A stretch of DNA of 5,839 bases from Paracoccaceae bacterium (GTDB lineage: Bacteria > Pseudomonadota > Alphaproteobacteria > Rhodobacterales > Rhodobacteraceae). Below are positions 1 through 5,839 of this stretch, in pieces (position 1 is the stretch's first letter; each line of letters opens with the position of its first letter). Under the pieces are notes generated by a model that saw only the letters and a program-made list of their open reading frames with translations, did not search any database and was not told the origin of the DNA. The position numbers and the translations under genes are program-made. The DNA is taken from the NCBI GenBank assembly GCA_003511785.1, contig DOIS01000038.1:1-5839 (forward strand), read 5' to 3'.

Positions 1-104
1 AACAGGATCGCCCAGCTGTCGCCGATCCAGTCATGGAACTGGATCGTGCCGTGGTCGGTCTCGGCGGTGAAGTTGGGGACGGTGTCGTTGATACGCAGGC
101 CCAT
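1..104 (-). CDS. 1-Cys peroxiredoxin (Prx6 type), N-terminal part only
   Basis: Only the first 34 codons are present; the gene runs off the left edge. The visible protein starts MGLRINDTVPNFTAET and continues to a DWIGDSWAILF segment. This is the characteristic opening of Prx6-type peroxiredoxins: a thioredoxin-fold beta strand, the 'PNF' turn, then the strand preceding the peroxidatic-cysteine loop. The PVCTTE cysteine motif would follow just outside the window, so the catalytic residue cannot be verified. Family members reduce hydrogen peroxide and organic hydroperoxides in the cytosol using an external thiol reductant. The ATG at 104 is supported by a strong AAAGGAG six bases upstream (111-117 on the plus strand). 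The gene is divergent from the aldehyde dehydrogenase gene, so the two may share regulatory DNA. The family assignment is confident despite the short length, because the pattern is very conserved. Confidence 0.88.
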   Translation of the reverse strand, partial: MGLRINDTVPNFTAETDHGTIQFHDWIGDSWAIL

Positions 105-110
105 TGGACG

Positions 111-117
111 CTCCTTT
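111..117 (-). promoter_or_regulatory. Ribosome binding site of the peroxiredoxin gene
   Basis: AAAGGAG read on the minus strand, six bases before the ATG at 104. It is close to the full anti-Shine-Dalgarno complement and fixes the start of the partial gene. Confidence 0.8.
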
Positions 118-198
118 CAGGTTGCAATGGTTGGCGACTCGGCTGACGCAAACCTAGTCGCTCTGCCGCAAGGTTACAGCCCCGAACGACGCCGATGC

Positions 199-242
199 GA
201 ATGCGCCGGATTGACGCATTCAGGATTCAGCATTTGAATGCG
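199..242. promoter_or_regulatory. Three GAATGCG heptamers, candidate operator
   Basis: GAATGCG occurs forward at 199-205, as its exact reverse complement CGCATTC at 215-221, and forward again at 236-242. The first two form a perfect inverted repeat with a 9-base spacer. The second copy overlaps the candidate -35 box and the third overlaps the candidate -10 box of the promoter at 211-239, which is how repressor sites are commonly placed. The binding protein is unknown and no regulator gene is visible in the window. Confidence 0.35.
211..239 (+). promoter_or_regulatory. Candidate sigma-70 promoter for the aldehyde dehydrogenase gene
   Basis: TTGACG (211-216, five of six matches to the -35 consensus) is separated by 17 bases from TTGAAT (234-239, four of six matches to the -10 consensus). 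It points towards the aldehyde dehydrogenase gene. Transcription would begin near 246, giving an untranslated leader of about 100 bases. This rests on pattern matching alone; alphaproteobacterial promoters are often weakly conserved, so the site is plausible rather than established. Confidence 0.35.
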
Positions 243-245
243 GAC

Positions 246-277
246 GGCCCGAACCTCCCTTGCCCCTGTTCGGGGCC
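246..277 (+). other. Possible stem-loop in the leader of the aldehyde dehydrogenase gene
   Basis: CCCGAAC at 248-254 pairs perfectly with GTTCGGG at 268-274 around a 13-base loop. Flanking GG/CC pairs could extend the stem if one G is bulged. There is no T run after it, so it does not look like an intrinsic terminator. It may be a leader structure or chance pairing in GC-rich DNA. Confidence 0.2.
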
Positions 278-285
278 GGTGACAC

Positions 286-297
286 ATTGGCGCCAAT
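286..297. promoter_or_regulatory. 12-bp perfect palindrome upstream of the aldehyde dehydrogenase gene
   Basis: ATTGGCGCCAAT reads the same on both strands and ends 48 bases before the ATG at 346. A dimeric regulator could bind it. Alternatively it is chance; no second copy was seen in the window. Confidence 0.2.
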
Positions 298-332
298 CGC
301 GCAGGCCAGTCCCGCGCCAAGCGAACAAATTT

Positions 333-337
333 GGGAG
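333..337 (+). promoter_or_regulatory. Ribosome binding site deciding the aldehyde dehydrogenase start
   Basis: GGGAG lies eight bases before the ATG at 346. An in-frame TTG at 331 would extend the protein by five residues, but the Shine-Dalgarno would then lie inside the coding region. The ATG at 346 is therefore preferred. Confidence 0.7.
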
Positions 338-345
338 ATACCGAT

Positions 346-1782
<1,437 letters not shown>

Positions 1783-1804
1783 CCCGCTCTGCCGCGAAAT
1801 GAAC

Positions 1805-1838
1805 AGGCACCGCCGGGTTTCGGCCCGGCGGTGTCTTT
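1805..1838 (+). terminator. Intrinsic terminator after the aldehyde dehydrogenase gene
   Basis: CACCGCCGGG (1808-1817) pairs perfectly over ten bases with CCCGGCGGTG (1824-1833) around the loop TTTCGG. The stem can be extended by three pairs, one of them G-U. TCTTTC follows on the plus strand. It lies 26 bases after the dehydrogenase stop codon. It also sits directly beyond the stop of the convergent leftward gene at 1842, so it could stop transcription from both sides, although the minus-strand T run is poor. Confidence 0.8.
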
Positions 1839-1841
1839 CGT

Positions 1842-2276
1842 TCAACCCTCGGGCCGGACAATCAATTGTGGCTGCCCATCCGAAGTCTTTCGTGGCGACT
1901 GCCCATCCGGCCCAATAACCGCCTGAACGCGCTGACGGAAGGACGAGAAGCTGTCGAAGCGCACCACGTCCACCGGTGCATCGAAATGCACGGTGATCCG
2001 GTGGCGGCCGTGCTCCATCACGCTCAACGCCTTGACCCTGCCCGAGAAGGTCTGGCCAAGATAGCGCCCGCTCACCCGCGCGCCGACGCGAAGCCGCGGC
2101 GCATTGCCCGCCTTGGCGCTCAAGCTGTTCCAGTCCCGCAGGCCGTGTTGCCGGGCCAGCAGGTCCAGCGCCTGGCCGTGCGTGATCTCCTGCCCGGTTT
2201 CGTGCAGCCGGGCGCGCAGGCGTTTCGCCTGGGCCTTGAGCTCCGAAATCGGAGCGAATGTCATATTGTGAGTCAT
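1842..2276 (-). CDS. Glyoxalase-superfamily-like small protein (PF20066 type), function unknown
   Basis: A 144-residue soluble protein with no signal peptide or membrane segment. Residues about 8-55 hold a helical module (ISELKAQAKRL, then ITHGQALDLLARQHGLRDWN, then SLSA). This matches the small domain that databases label 'glyoxalase superfamily protein' and that is common in proteobacteria. The name is historical: I see no metal-ligand pattern of a glyoxalase, so enzymatic activity should not be assumed. Residues about 62-125 look like a compact beta-rich domain (GARVSGRYLGQTFSGRVKAL, then a VHFDAPVDVVRFDSFSSFR stretch). The C-terminal 20 residues are polar and probably disordered. The ATG at 2276 is chosen because GAGG lies six bases upstream; the frame stays open to a GTG at 2339, but those codons lack a ribosome site and encode an Arg-rich run atypical of the domain. 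It is downstream of rluA on the same strand, 186 bp away. Confidence 0.8.
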   Translation of the reverse strand: MTHNMTFAPISELKAQAKRLRARLHETGQEITHGQALDLLARQHGLRDWNSLSAKAGNAPRLRVGARVSGRYLGQTFSGRVKALSVMEHGRHRITVHFDAPVDVVRFDSFSSFRQRVQAVIGPDGQSPRKTSDGQPQLIVRPEG

Positions 2277-2282
2277 CTTCAG

Positions 2283-2286
2283 CCTC
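2283..2286 (-). promoter_or_regulatory. Ribosome binding site deciding the start of the glyoxalase-like gene
   Basis: GAGG on the minus strand, within AAGCGAGG, is six bases before the ATG at 2276. It excludes the longer 165-residue reading and the ATG at 2264, which has no comparable site. Confidence 0.55.
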
Positions 2287-2462
2287 GCTTTTCGACGGGC
2301 GCGATAGGGGGACGGGGCTCGCGTTGCCATCCGTCGCACCGTGAAAGGGGCGCTCAGATGTCGGACAAACCGGGTTTCACCTTGACCAAAGGGTCGCGAG
2401 CGGCAGGGAACCCGAACCTTCCGCCCCGTTAAGCGTCAACATCGGGTCTGTCAAGCCACAGC

Positions 2463-3116
2463 TCAGAACGGTGCAGGCGCCCGAAACTTGACCGAGGCGC
2501 CGCCCTCGGGATGCTTGAGGCGCAACTCCTCGGAATGAAGCATCAGGCGCGGATGGTCTCCCGTGGTCTCGGGAGCGTAAAGCGGATCGCCCAGGATAGG
2601 GTGACCCAGCGCCAGCATGTGCACGCGCAGCTGGTGGCTCCGCCCGGTCTTGGGAAACAGTCGCACGCGGCTGGTCTCGCCCTGATGCCGCAGCACGCGC
2701 CAGTCGGTCACGGCGGGCCTGCCGGTCTCGTGACAGACCTTTTGCAGCGGCCGGTTCGGCCAATCCACGGTCAACGGCAGATTGACGGTGCCGGTCTTTG
2801 GCTCAAACCGCCCGGCCAACCGCGCCACATAGCTCTTCTTTGCCATGCGTTTTTCGAATTGCAGGCCAAGATGGCGCTGCGCGTGCGGGGTCAGCGCAAA
2901 GACCATGACGCCCGACGTGTCCCGGTCCAGGCGATGCACGAGCAGAACGTCGGGAAACACCTCCTTCAGACGGCTCAGCAGGCAGTCTGCCAGGTCCGCG
3001 CCCTTGCCCGGCACGGACAGCAGCCCGGCGGGCTTGTCGACCACGAGCAATTGAGCGTCCTCGTGCAGGATCGCGGGCGGGTCGTCGGGCGGGGCATACT
3101 CGGTCGTCGCGCTCAT
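2463..3116 (-). CDS. rluA: RluA family RNA pseudouridine synthase
   Basis: A 217-residue enzyme that isomerises uridine to pseudouridine in RNA. The recalled E. coli RluA (219 residues, modifying 23S rRNA U746 and tRNA U32) lines up almost without gaps. Landmarks are the strand VVDKPAGLLSVPGKG (26-39), motif II HRLDRDTSG with catalytic Asp64 at the same residue number as in E. coli RluA, DWPNRPLQKVCHETGRPA (118-135), TGRSHQLRVHMLALGHPILG (157-176), and a C-terminal FRAPAPF resembling E. coli FKAPADF. There is no N-terminal S4 domain, as expected for RluA rather than RluC or RluD. The start is set at ATG 3116 by that length match, although no clear Shine-Dalgarno precedes it; a GTG at 3167 would add 17 residues of low-complexity sequence. 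The gene is divergent from the NTF2-like gene, with 114 bp between them. The exact RNA target in this organism is inferred from homology. Confidence 0.93.
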   Translation of the reverse strand: MSATTEYAPPDDPPAILHEDAQLLVVDKPAGLLSVPGKGADLADCLLSRLKEVFPDVLLVHRLDRDTSGVMVFALTPHAQRHLGLQFEKRMAKKSYVARLAGRFEPKTGTVNLPLTVDWPNRPLQKVCHETGRPAVTDWRVLRHQGETSRVRLFPKTGRSHQLRVHMLALGHPILGDPLYAPETTGDHPRLMLHSEELRLKHPEGGASVKFRAPAPF

Positions 3117-3186
3117 CGGAGGTGCGTAGCGCGGCTTGGAGGACGGGGCAAGCGGCCCTGTCGTCACGTCGCGCTGGACGGCCCGT

Positions 3187-3192
3187 TATCAT
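3187..3192 (+). promoter_or_regulatory. Possible -10 element for the NTF2-like gene
   Basis: TATCAT matches five of six bases of the sigma-70 -10 consensus and lies 38 bases before the ATG at 3231. No convincing -35 hexamer is found at 16-18 bases spacing, so this is weak. Confidence 0.2.
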
Positions 3193-3216
3193 CCCGCGCA
3201 GGGTTTCACCAAGGCC

Positions 3217-3225
3217 AGAGGAGGA
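3217..3225 (+). promoter_or_regulatory. Ribosome binding site of the NTF2-like gene
   Basis: AGAGGAGGA five bases before the ATG at 3231 is a near-ideal Shine-Dalgarno. It fixes the start even though the frame stays open far upstream, antisense to rluA. Confidence 0.8.
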
Positions 3226-3230
3226 ACGCC

Positions 3231-3641
3231 ATGCACCCGACCATCGAGAAAATGATGCAGATCGTCGCCTCGGGCGAGGAGGAAAAGATCGGCGACATCC
3301 TGGCCGAAGAGGTCCGTTTCCTGCCCCCGACCTACTGGAAGACCTGGACCGGCCGTGCCCCGGTCGCCGCGGTTCTGGGCCATGTCGGACAGGTGTTCAC
3401 CGAGTTTCGCTATCGCCGGGTGATGGGCGAAGGCGCAGACTGGGCGTTGGAATTCCAATGCAAGGTGGGAGAGCTGGACGCGGTCGGCGTCGATCTCGTC
3501 ACGCTGGACGAGGACGGGCTGATCGCCGTCTTCGAAGTGGTGATGCGGCCCTACAAGAGTGTGGGCGCGCTGCGCGAGGCGATGAACGCGCGGGTGATGC
3601 AGGATGCCCGGTTCCTCGCGTTCCGCGATGCGCTGGCATGA
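3231..3641 (+). CDS. SnoaL/NTF2-like family protein, function unknown
   Basis: A 136-residue soluble protein with the size and layout of the NTF2-like (SnoaL) alpha+beta cone fold. An N-terminal helix (MHPTIEKMMQIVASGEEEKI) is followed by a loss-of-function-tolerant 'DILAEEVRFLPP' strand, a helical WTGRAPVAAVLGHVGQVF segment, and then beta strands FRYRRVMGEG, WALEFQCKVGELDAVGVDLV and GLIAVFEVVMRPYKS. The curved sheet normally encloses a pocket. In this superfamily the pocket may be catalytic (isomerase, dehydratase, cyclase) or only ligand-binding, and nothing here settles which. There is no signal peptide. The last helix (RVMQDARFLAFRDAL) closes the protein. The gene stands alone on this strand. 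Downstream it is opposed by the decayed tail of the histidine kinase frame, which overlaps its last 91 bases on the other strand. Confidence 0.85.
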   Translation: MHPTIEKMMQIVASGEEEKIGDILAEEVRFLPPTYWKTWTGRAPVAAVLGHVGQVFTEFRYRRVMGEGADWALEFQCKVGELDAVGVDLVTLDEDGLIAVFEVVMRPYKSVGALREAMNARVMQDARFLAFRDALA

Positions 3642-3982
3642 CCCGCGCGGAGCTTTGCACGATCCGCACCGGCGGCGCCCCAGGGATGACGTAGGCCGCC
3701 GCACGAAGGCCGGTCCGACCCTCGGCCGTGGGAGGGACCCAGGGTCTGATCGAAAAGCCCGGCGGTCCAGCCTGTGCCATCCGTTTCGCCCTTGTCGGTC
3801 AGGATCGACGTCAACGGCACATGCAGCGCATAGACAAGAACCCCCGCATCGATCCGGCGCTCGGCCTCGCCCTTGAGCATCGCCGGCACGATCCGGTTCA
3901 GCAGTTGGCTGCCGAAGCCTGCCTCGCCATCGTCCGCGTCATCCAGGCTCCCACGGTTCGCGTCGAGAGGCAGATCCTCTTC
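3551..3982 (-). pseudogene. Detached C-terminal part of the HWE histidine kinase (after in-frame TAG)
   Basis: This stretch continues the kinase frame directly after the TAG at 3983-3985. Its first 60 codons are still recognisable kinase sequence: EED completing the WXE region, then GEAGFGSQLLNRIVP, the G2 ATP-lid motif GFGS, and AGVLVYALHVPLTSI, the usual final beta strand of an HWE catalytic domain. Without this part the ATP-binding fold is incomplete. After the final strand (about position 3800) the frame has no stop for another 83 codons. It enters a Ser/Arg/Gly-rich tail with no family resemblance and ends antisense inside the NTF2-like gene, so the original stop may also be lost. The tail beyond about 3800 is probably not protein-coding. 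The part contains no credible independent start site. Confidence 0.75.
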
Positions 3983-4903
3983 CTAGGTCAGCAGCAGCCG
4001 CTCGGTGTCCACATCCCAATGCAGGCGGACGCCGTGGTCCTCACCTGACAGGGCGCCGTGTTTCTGCGCGTTGGTGGCCAGCTCGTGCAGCGCAAGCGCG
4101 ATCTGCTGCGCCGCCTCCGACCCGGTTTCCACATGCGGCCCGTCGATGCGCACCCGGTCGCCATAGGTCAGCAGGATCGGCTCCAGCTGCCCGCGCACCA
4201 CGTCGCCCAGGTCGGCGGAGTTCCGCCCCCGGGTCTGAAGAATGGCCCGCGGGGCAGCGGCCAACGCGTCGAGCCTGCCCAGGAAGCTGCGGATGAACTC
4301 GTCCAGGTCGCGGGCGTTGCGTGCGCTCTGCCGCGCCAGCGAGGCCGCGACGGAAATCAGGTTGCCGCTGCGATGCACCGCCTCGCGCGCGGTCACGGCC
4401 AGTCGTTCGTTCGCGGCGCTGAGCGCAGAGGTGCGGTCCGCCACCTTGTCCTCGAGCTCGGCCTGAACCCGGCGCAGATCGGCCAGCGTCGCCTCATGCG
4501 CGGCGATCTCCTCGCGCAAGCGCCGGTTGGCAGTGGTCAGCGCGGTTGCGCTGGGAATGGCCACCAGCATCGGCACCATGCGGAACAGAACGATTGCCGT
4601 GGCCGCCGAGACAAGCCCTGTGGCCAGCTTGATCACGCCTTGGACCGGATAGATCGGCACCCAAAGAGTCACGACCGACAAGGCGTGCGTCACCCCGCAA
4701 AGCAGGATGAACGCGGCGAACAGAATCACCAGCCCGCGATGGTTCAGGTCGTCACGCCGCCAGACCACACGCATCAGCGCCAGCGGGATGGCGGAGTAGG
4801 CCGCGAAGATCAAGAAGTCCGAACCGCCCCACAAGAATAGCAGCCAGGGCTCCCACAGAAGGCACATGCCATGGGGCATGTATTGCGTGAAATCCAATTG
4901 CAC
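3983..4903 (-). pseudogene. ETR1-like membrane sensor HWE histidine kinase, truncated by an amber stop
   Basis: The 306-codon open part has three regions. First is a three-helix membrane domain (helices about 24-46, 57-78 and 88-114) resembling the ethylene-binding domain of plant ETR1. Asp29, Tyr36, Ile39, Pro40, Phe65, Ile66, Cys69 and His73 each sit exactly four residues after ETR1 Asp25, Tyr32, Ile35, Pro36, Phe61, Ile62, Cys65 and His69; the last two are ETR1's copper ligands. The PHGMCLLW start (10-17) is typical of bacterial versions. Second is a coiled coil (about 122-172). Third is an HWE kinase: the phosphoacceptor His177 in EAVHRSGNLI and the N box ALHELATNA (271-279). The frame stops with TAG where the WXE Trp is expected, so the product lacks G1/G2 function. 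The start is GTG 4903, because an in-frame TGA lies two codons upstream. The gene lies 120 bp downstream of rarD; no response regulator is present. Confidence 0.85.
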
Positions 4904-4913
4904 GGGGTGTCAT

Positions 4914-4917
4914 CTCC
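4914..4917 (-). promoter_or_regulatory. Ribosome binding site of the sensor kinase gene
   Basis: GGAG on the minus strand lies ten bases before GTG 4903. An ATG at 4913 directly beside it is in another frame, whose reading does not give the PHGxCxxW start of the sensor domain. The spacing is long but usable. Confidence 0.45.
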
Positions 4918-4933
4918 AGATGGGGCGGGGCCC

Positions 4934-4945
4934 GTTCGGCCGAAC
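4934..4945. promoter_or_regulatory. 12-bp palindrome upstream of the sensor kinase
   Basis: GTTCGGCCGAAC is a perfect palindrome about 30 bases upstream of the kinase start, in the 120-bp gap after rarD. It could be an operator half-site pair. With no loop it is not a terminator. Chance occurrence in GC-rich DNA is quite possible. Confidence 0.2.
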
Positions 4946-4994
4946 CGAGATTAGCGACACACCGCATCCGTGCAAGCGGGACCAGCGGCACAGC

Positions 4995-5012
4995 GCCGAC
5001 CGCCAGGTCGGC
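4995..5012 (-). terminator. Weak stem-loop just after rarD
   Basis: GCCGACC (4995-5001) pairs perfectly with GGTCGGC (5006-5012) around the loop GCCA, 11 bases beyond the rarD stop codon. On the minus strand no T run follows, so it may be a weak terminator, an mRNA 3'-end structure, or nothing functional. Confidence 0.25.
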
Positions 5013-5023
5013 ATTACGCGCGG

Positions 5024-5734
5024 TCAGGATGACCTCAGGGCGGCCCGCGCCGCGCGCAACTGGCGCAGCATCGACGTCGAATAGAGCACGAGCGCCAGCC
5101 AGATCATCGGGAAGGCGGTCATGCGCCCCCGCCCGAAGGGCTCGTCGAAAACGAAGACCGCCACGAGGAAAATGCCCGTGGGCGCGATGTATTGCAGGAT
5201 GCCGATGGTCGAGAGCTTCAGCCCCTTGGCGCCGTTGGCATAGGCGATGAGCGGCACCGCCGTGACCACGCCGCACCCGATCAACAAGCCCGCATCGCGC
5301 CACGAGGCGGTGAAATTCCCCTGTCCCTGCGCCATGGCCCAGGTCATGTAGCCCAGCGCGATGGAGAACAGCGGGTTGATGTAATAGCCCAGCGCCGCCT
5401 CGACCGCCTGGTTCGAGGCCACCGCCCAGACATAGACGCCCCAGTTCACCGAGATCAGCGCAGCGGTTACCGCGCCCATGGCCAAGGCGCGCGGGTCGCG
5501 CAGCACCGCCCGCAGATCGGCGGTCCGGCCCAGCGCAATCAGCAGCCCGCCGGCCAGCGGCACCGACCAGATCACCCGGTGGGCGACGACCTCTGCGGCC
5601 GGGATATGGGACACCAGTTTCAGGTAAAGCGGCAGGACCCCCCAGAAAAGGTAGGCGAACAGCGCGAATGCAAGGCCGCGCGCGGTATCCTCGTTACGGG
5701 CAAGCGGGGGAACGGTGTCCGGGGTATCGGTCAT
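5024..5734 (-). CDS. rarD: RarD, EamA-family transporter with internal deletion
   Basis: A 236-residue membrane protein of the RarD branch of drug/metabolite transporters; full-length RarD is about 296 residues with ten helices in two EamA repeats. Present here are the first helix (LAFALFAYLFWGVLPLYLK), the AHRVIWS motif (51-57), NWGVYVWAV, and EAALGYYINPLFSIALGY (112-129). The protein then passes directly to MTWAMAQGQGNF and the C-terminal motifs VVTAVPLIAYANGAKGLKLS, ILQYIAPTGIFL and IWLALVLYS. Compared with recalled E. coli RarD, about 75 residues are missing at residues 129/130 (position about 5347), including the LGER motif and roughly three helices. The frame is kept. Start ATG 5734 is chosen because AAGGAAG lies six bases upstream. 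RarD's transported substrate is not established. With an odd number of helices lost, the C-terminal half would insert inverted, so the product is probably non-functional. Confidence 0.87.
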   Translation of the reverse strand: MTDTPDTVPPLARNEDTARGLAFALFAYLFWGVLPLYLKLVSHIPAAEVVAHRVIWSVPLAGGLLIALGRTADLRAVLRDPRALAMGAVTAALISVNWGVYVWAVASNQAVEAALGYYINPLFSIALGYMTWAMAQGQGNFTASWRDAGLLIGCGVVTAVPLIAYANGAKGLKLSTIGILQYIAPTGIFLVAVFVFDEPFGRGRMTAFPMIWLALVLYSTSMLRQLRAARAALRSS

Positions 5735-5740
5735 GGGCGT

Positions 5741-5747
5741 CTTCCTT
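5741..5747 (-). promoter_or_regulatory. Ribosome binding site deciding the rarD start
   Basis: AAGGAAG on the minus strand, six bases before ATG 5734. A longer reading from 5836 adds 34 residues rich in Pro, Arg and Lys with no resemblance to RarD, and is rejected. Confidence 0.65.
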
Positions 5748-5839
5748 CCCCTTGGCCATACCCCGCGCGGTGGCTTGGGGAAAGCGCCCGGCGACGCATT
5801 TTTTGACGCTTGGTCGGGTCTTGGCAAATCATGCATTAA
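5748..5839. other. Upstream region of rarD at the right edge, no gene seen
   Basis: No coding sequence is recognised here. It includes a six-base T run (5799-5804) and, on the plus strand, TTGACG (5803-5808) followed 18 bases later by AATCAT. This could be a weak promoter for a rightward gene outside the window. No good -10 for rarD was found on the minus strand. Confidence 0.3.

Noticed and set aside
2426..2454. TTGACA on the minus strand just after rluA as promoter for the glyoxalase-like gene
   Set aside because: The -35 hexamer is perfect, but the hexamer 17 bases downstream (TAACGG) matches only two of six -10 bases. Too weak to list as a feature.
2511..3230. Rightward open frame upstream of and in frame with the NTF2-like gene
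   Set aside because: It is antisense to the well-conserved rluA, and the ATG at 3231 has an excellent ribosome site. The extension is an open shadow frame.
3638..3694. 18-codon frame starting with an ATGA overlap at the stop of the NTF2-like gene
   Set aside because: Too short, with no recognisable sequence. The ATGA overlap is readily explained by chance.
3712..3746. GACCCT/AGGGTC inverted repeat as terminator of the NTF2-like gene
   Set aside because: Short arms, a long 18-base loop and no T run. Not convincing as an intrinsic terminator.
4058..4840. Rightward 260-codon frame opposite the sensor kinase
   Set aside because: Composition rich in Gln, Arg, His and Gly without family resemblance. 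The minus-strand frame carries clear sensor and kinase motifs.
4752..5303. Leftward 183-codon frame crossing the rarD/kinase gap
   Set aside because: It overlaps rarD and the kinase in another frame and is Arg/His/Ala-rich. It has no domain resemblance, although an ATG at 4913 lies next to a GGAG.

Overview
The window looks like a chromosomal segment of an alphaproteobacterium, most likely Rhodobacteraceae (Roseobacter-type). The evidence is the high G+C content with strongly GC-biased third codon positions, and the protein types present: a Prx6-type peroxiredoxin, an HWE-family histidine kinase, a 'glyoxalase superfamily' small protein and RarD. This assignment is inferred from composition and recalled family resemblance; no search was run. 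I see no rRNA, tRNA, CRISPR array, insertion sequence or phage gene.

Left part (1-1840): the first 34 codons of a 1-Cys peroxiredoxin run leftward off the window. Divergent from it, across 241 bp, is an intact NAD(P)-dependent aldehyde dehydrogenase with all catalytic residues. The shared intergenic region holds a plausible promoter overlapped by three copies of the heptamer GAATGCG in alternating orientation, plus a 12-bp palindrome. A strong stem-loop terminator follows the dehydrogenase gene.

Middle part (1842-3641): a small leftward gene of the glyoxalase-like PF20066 type and a leftward rluA (pseudouridine synthase) lie in tandem. Divergent from rluA is a rightward SnoaL/NTF2-like gene of unknown substrate.

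Right part (3551-5839): two leftward membrane-protein genes both look damaged. The first is a histidine kinase. Its N-terminus carries a three-helix domain that lines up without gaps with the copper- and ethylene-binding domain of plant ETR1, including the Cys/His copper ligand pair. It is joined by a coiled coil to an HWE kinase domain. The frame is broken by a TAG codon exactly where the family's diagnostic WXE tryptophan should be, and homologous sequence (G2 box) continues in the same frame after the stop. The second is rarD, which is in frame but lacks about 75 central residues compared with a full-length RarD.

The most interesting content is therefore an ethylene-receptor-like bacterial sensor kinase interrupted by a single-base nonsense change, beside a transporter with an internal deletion. 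Either the locus is decaying or one or both lesions are sequence errors.
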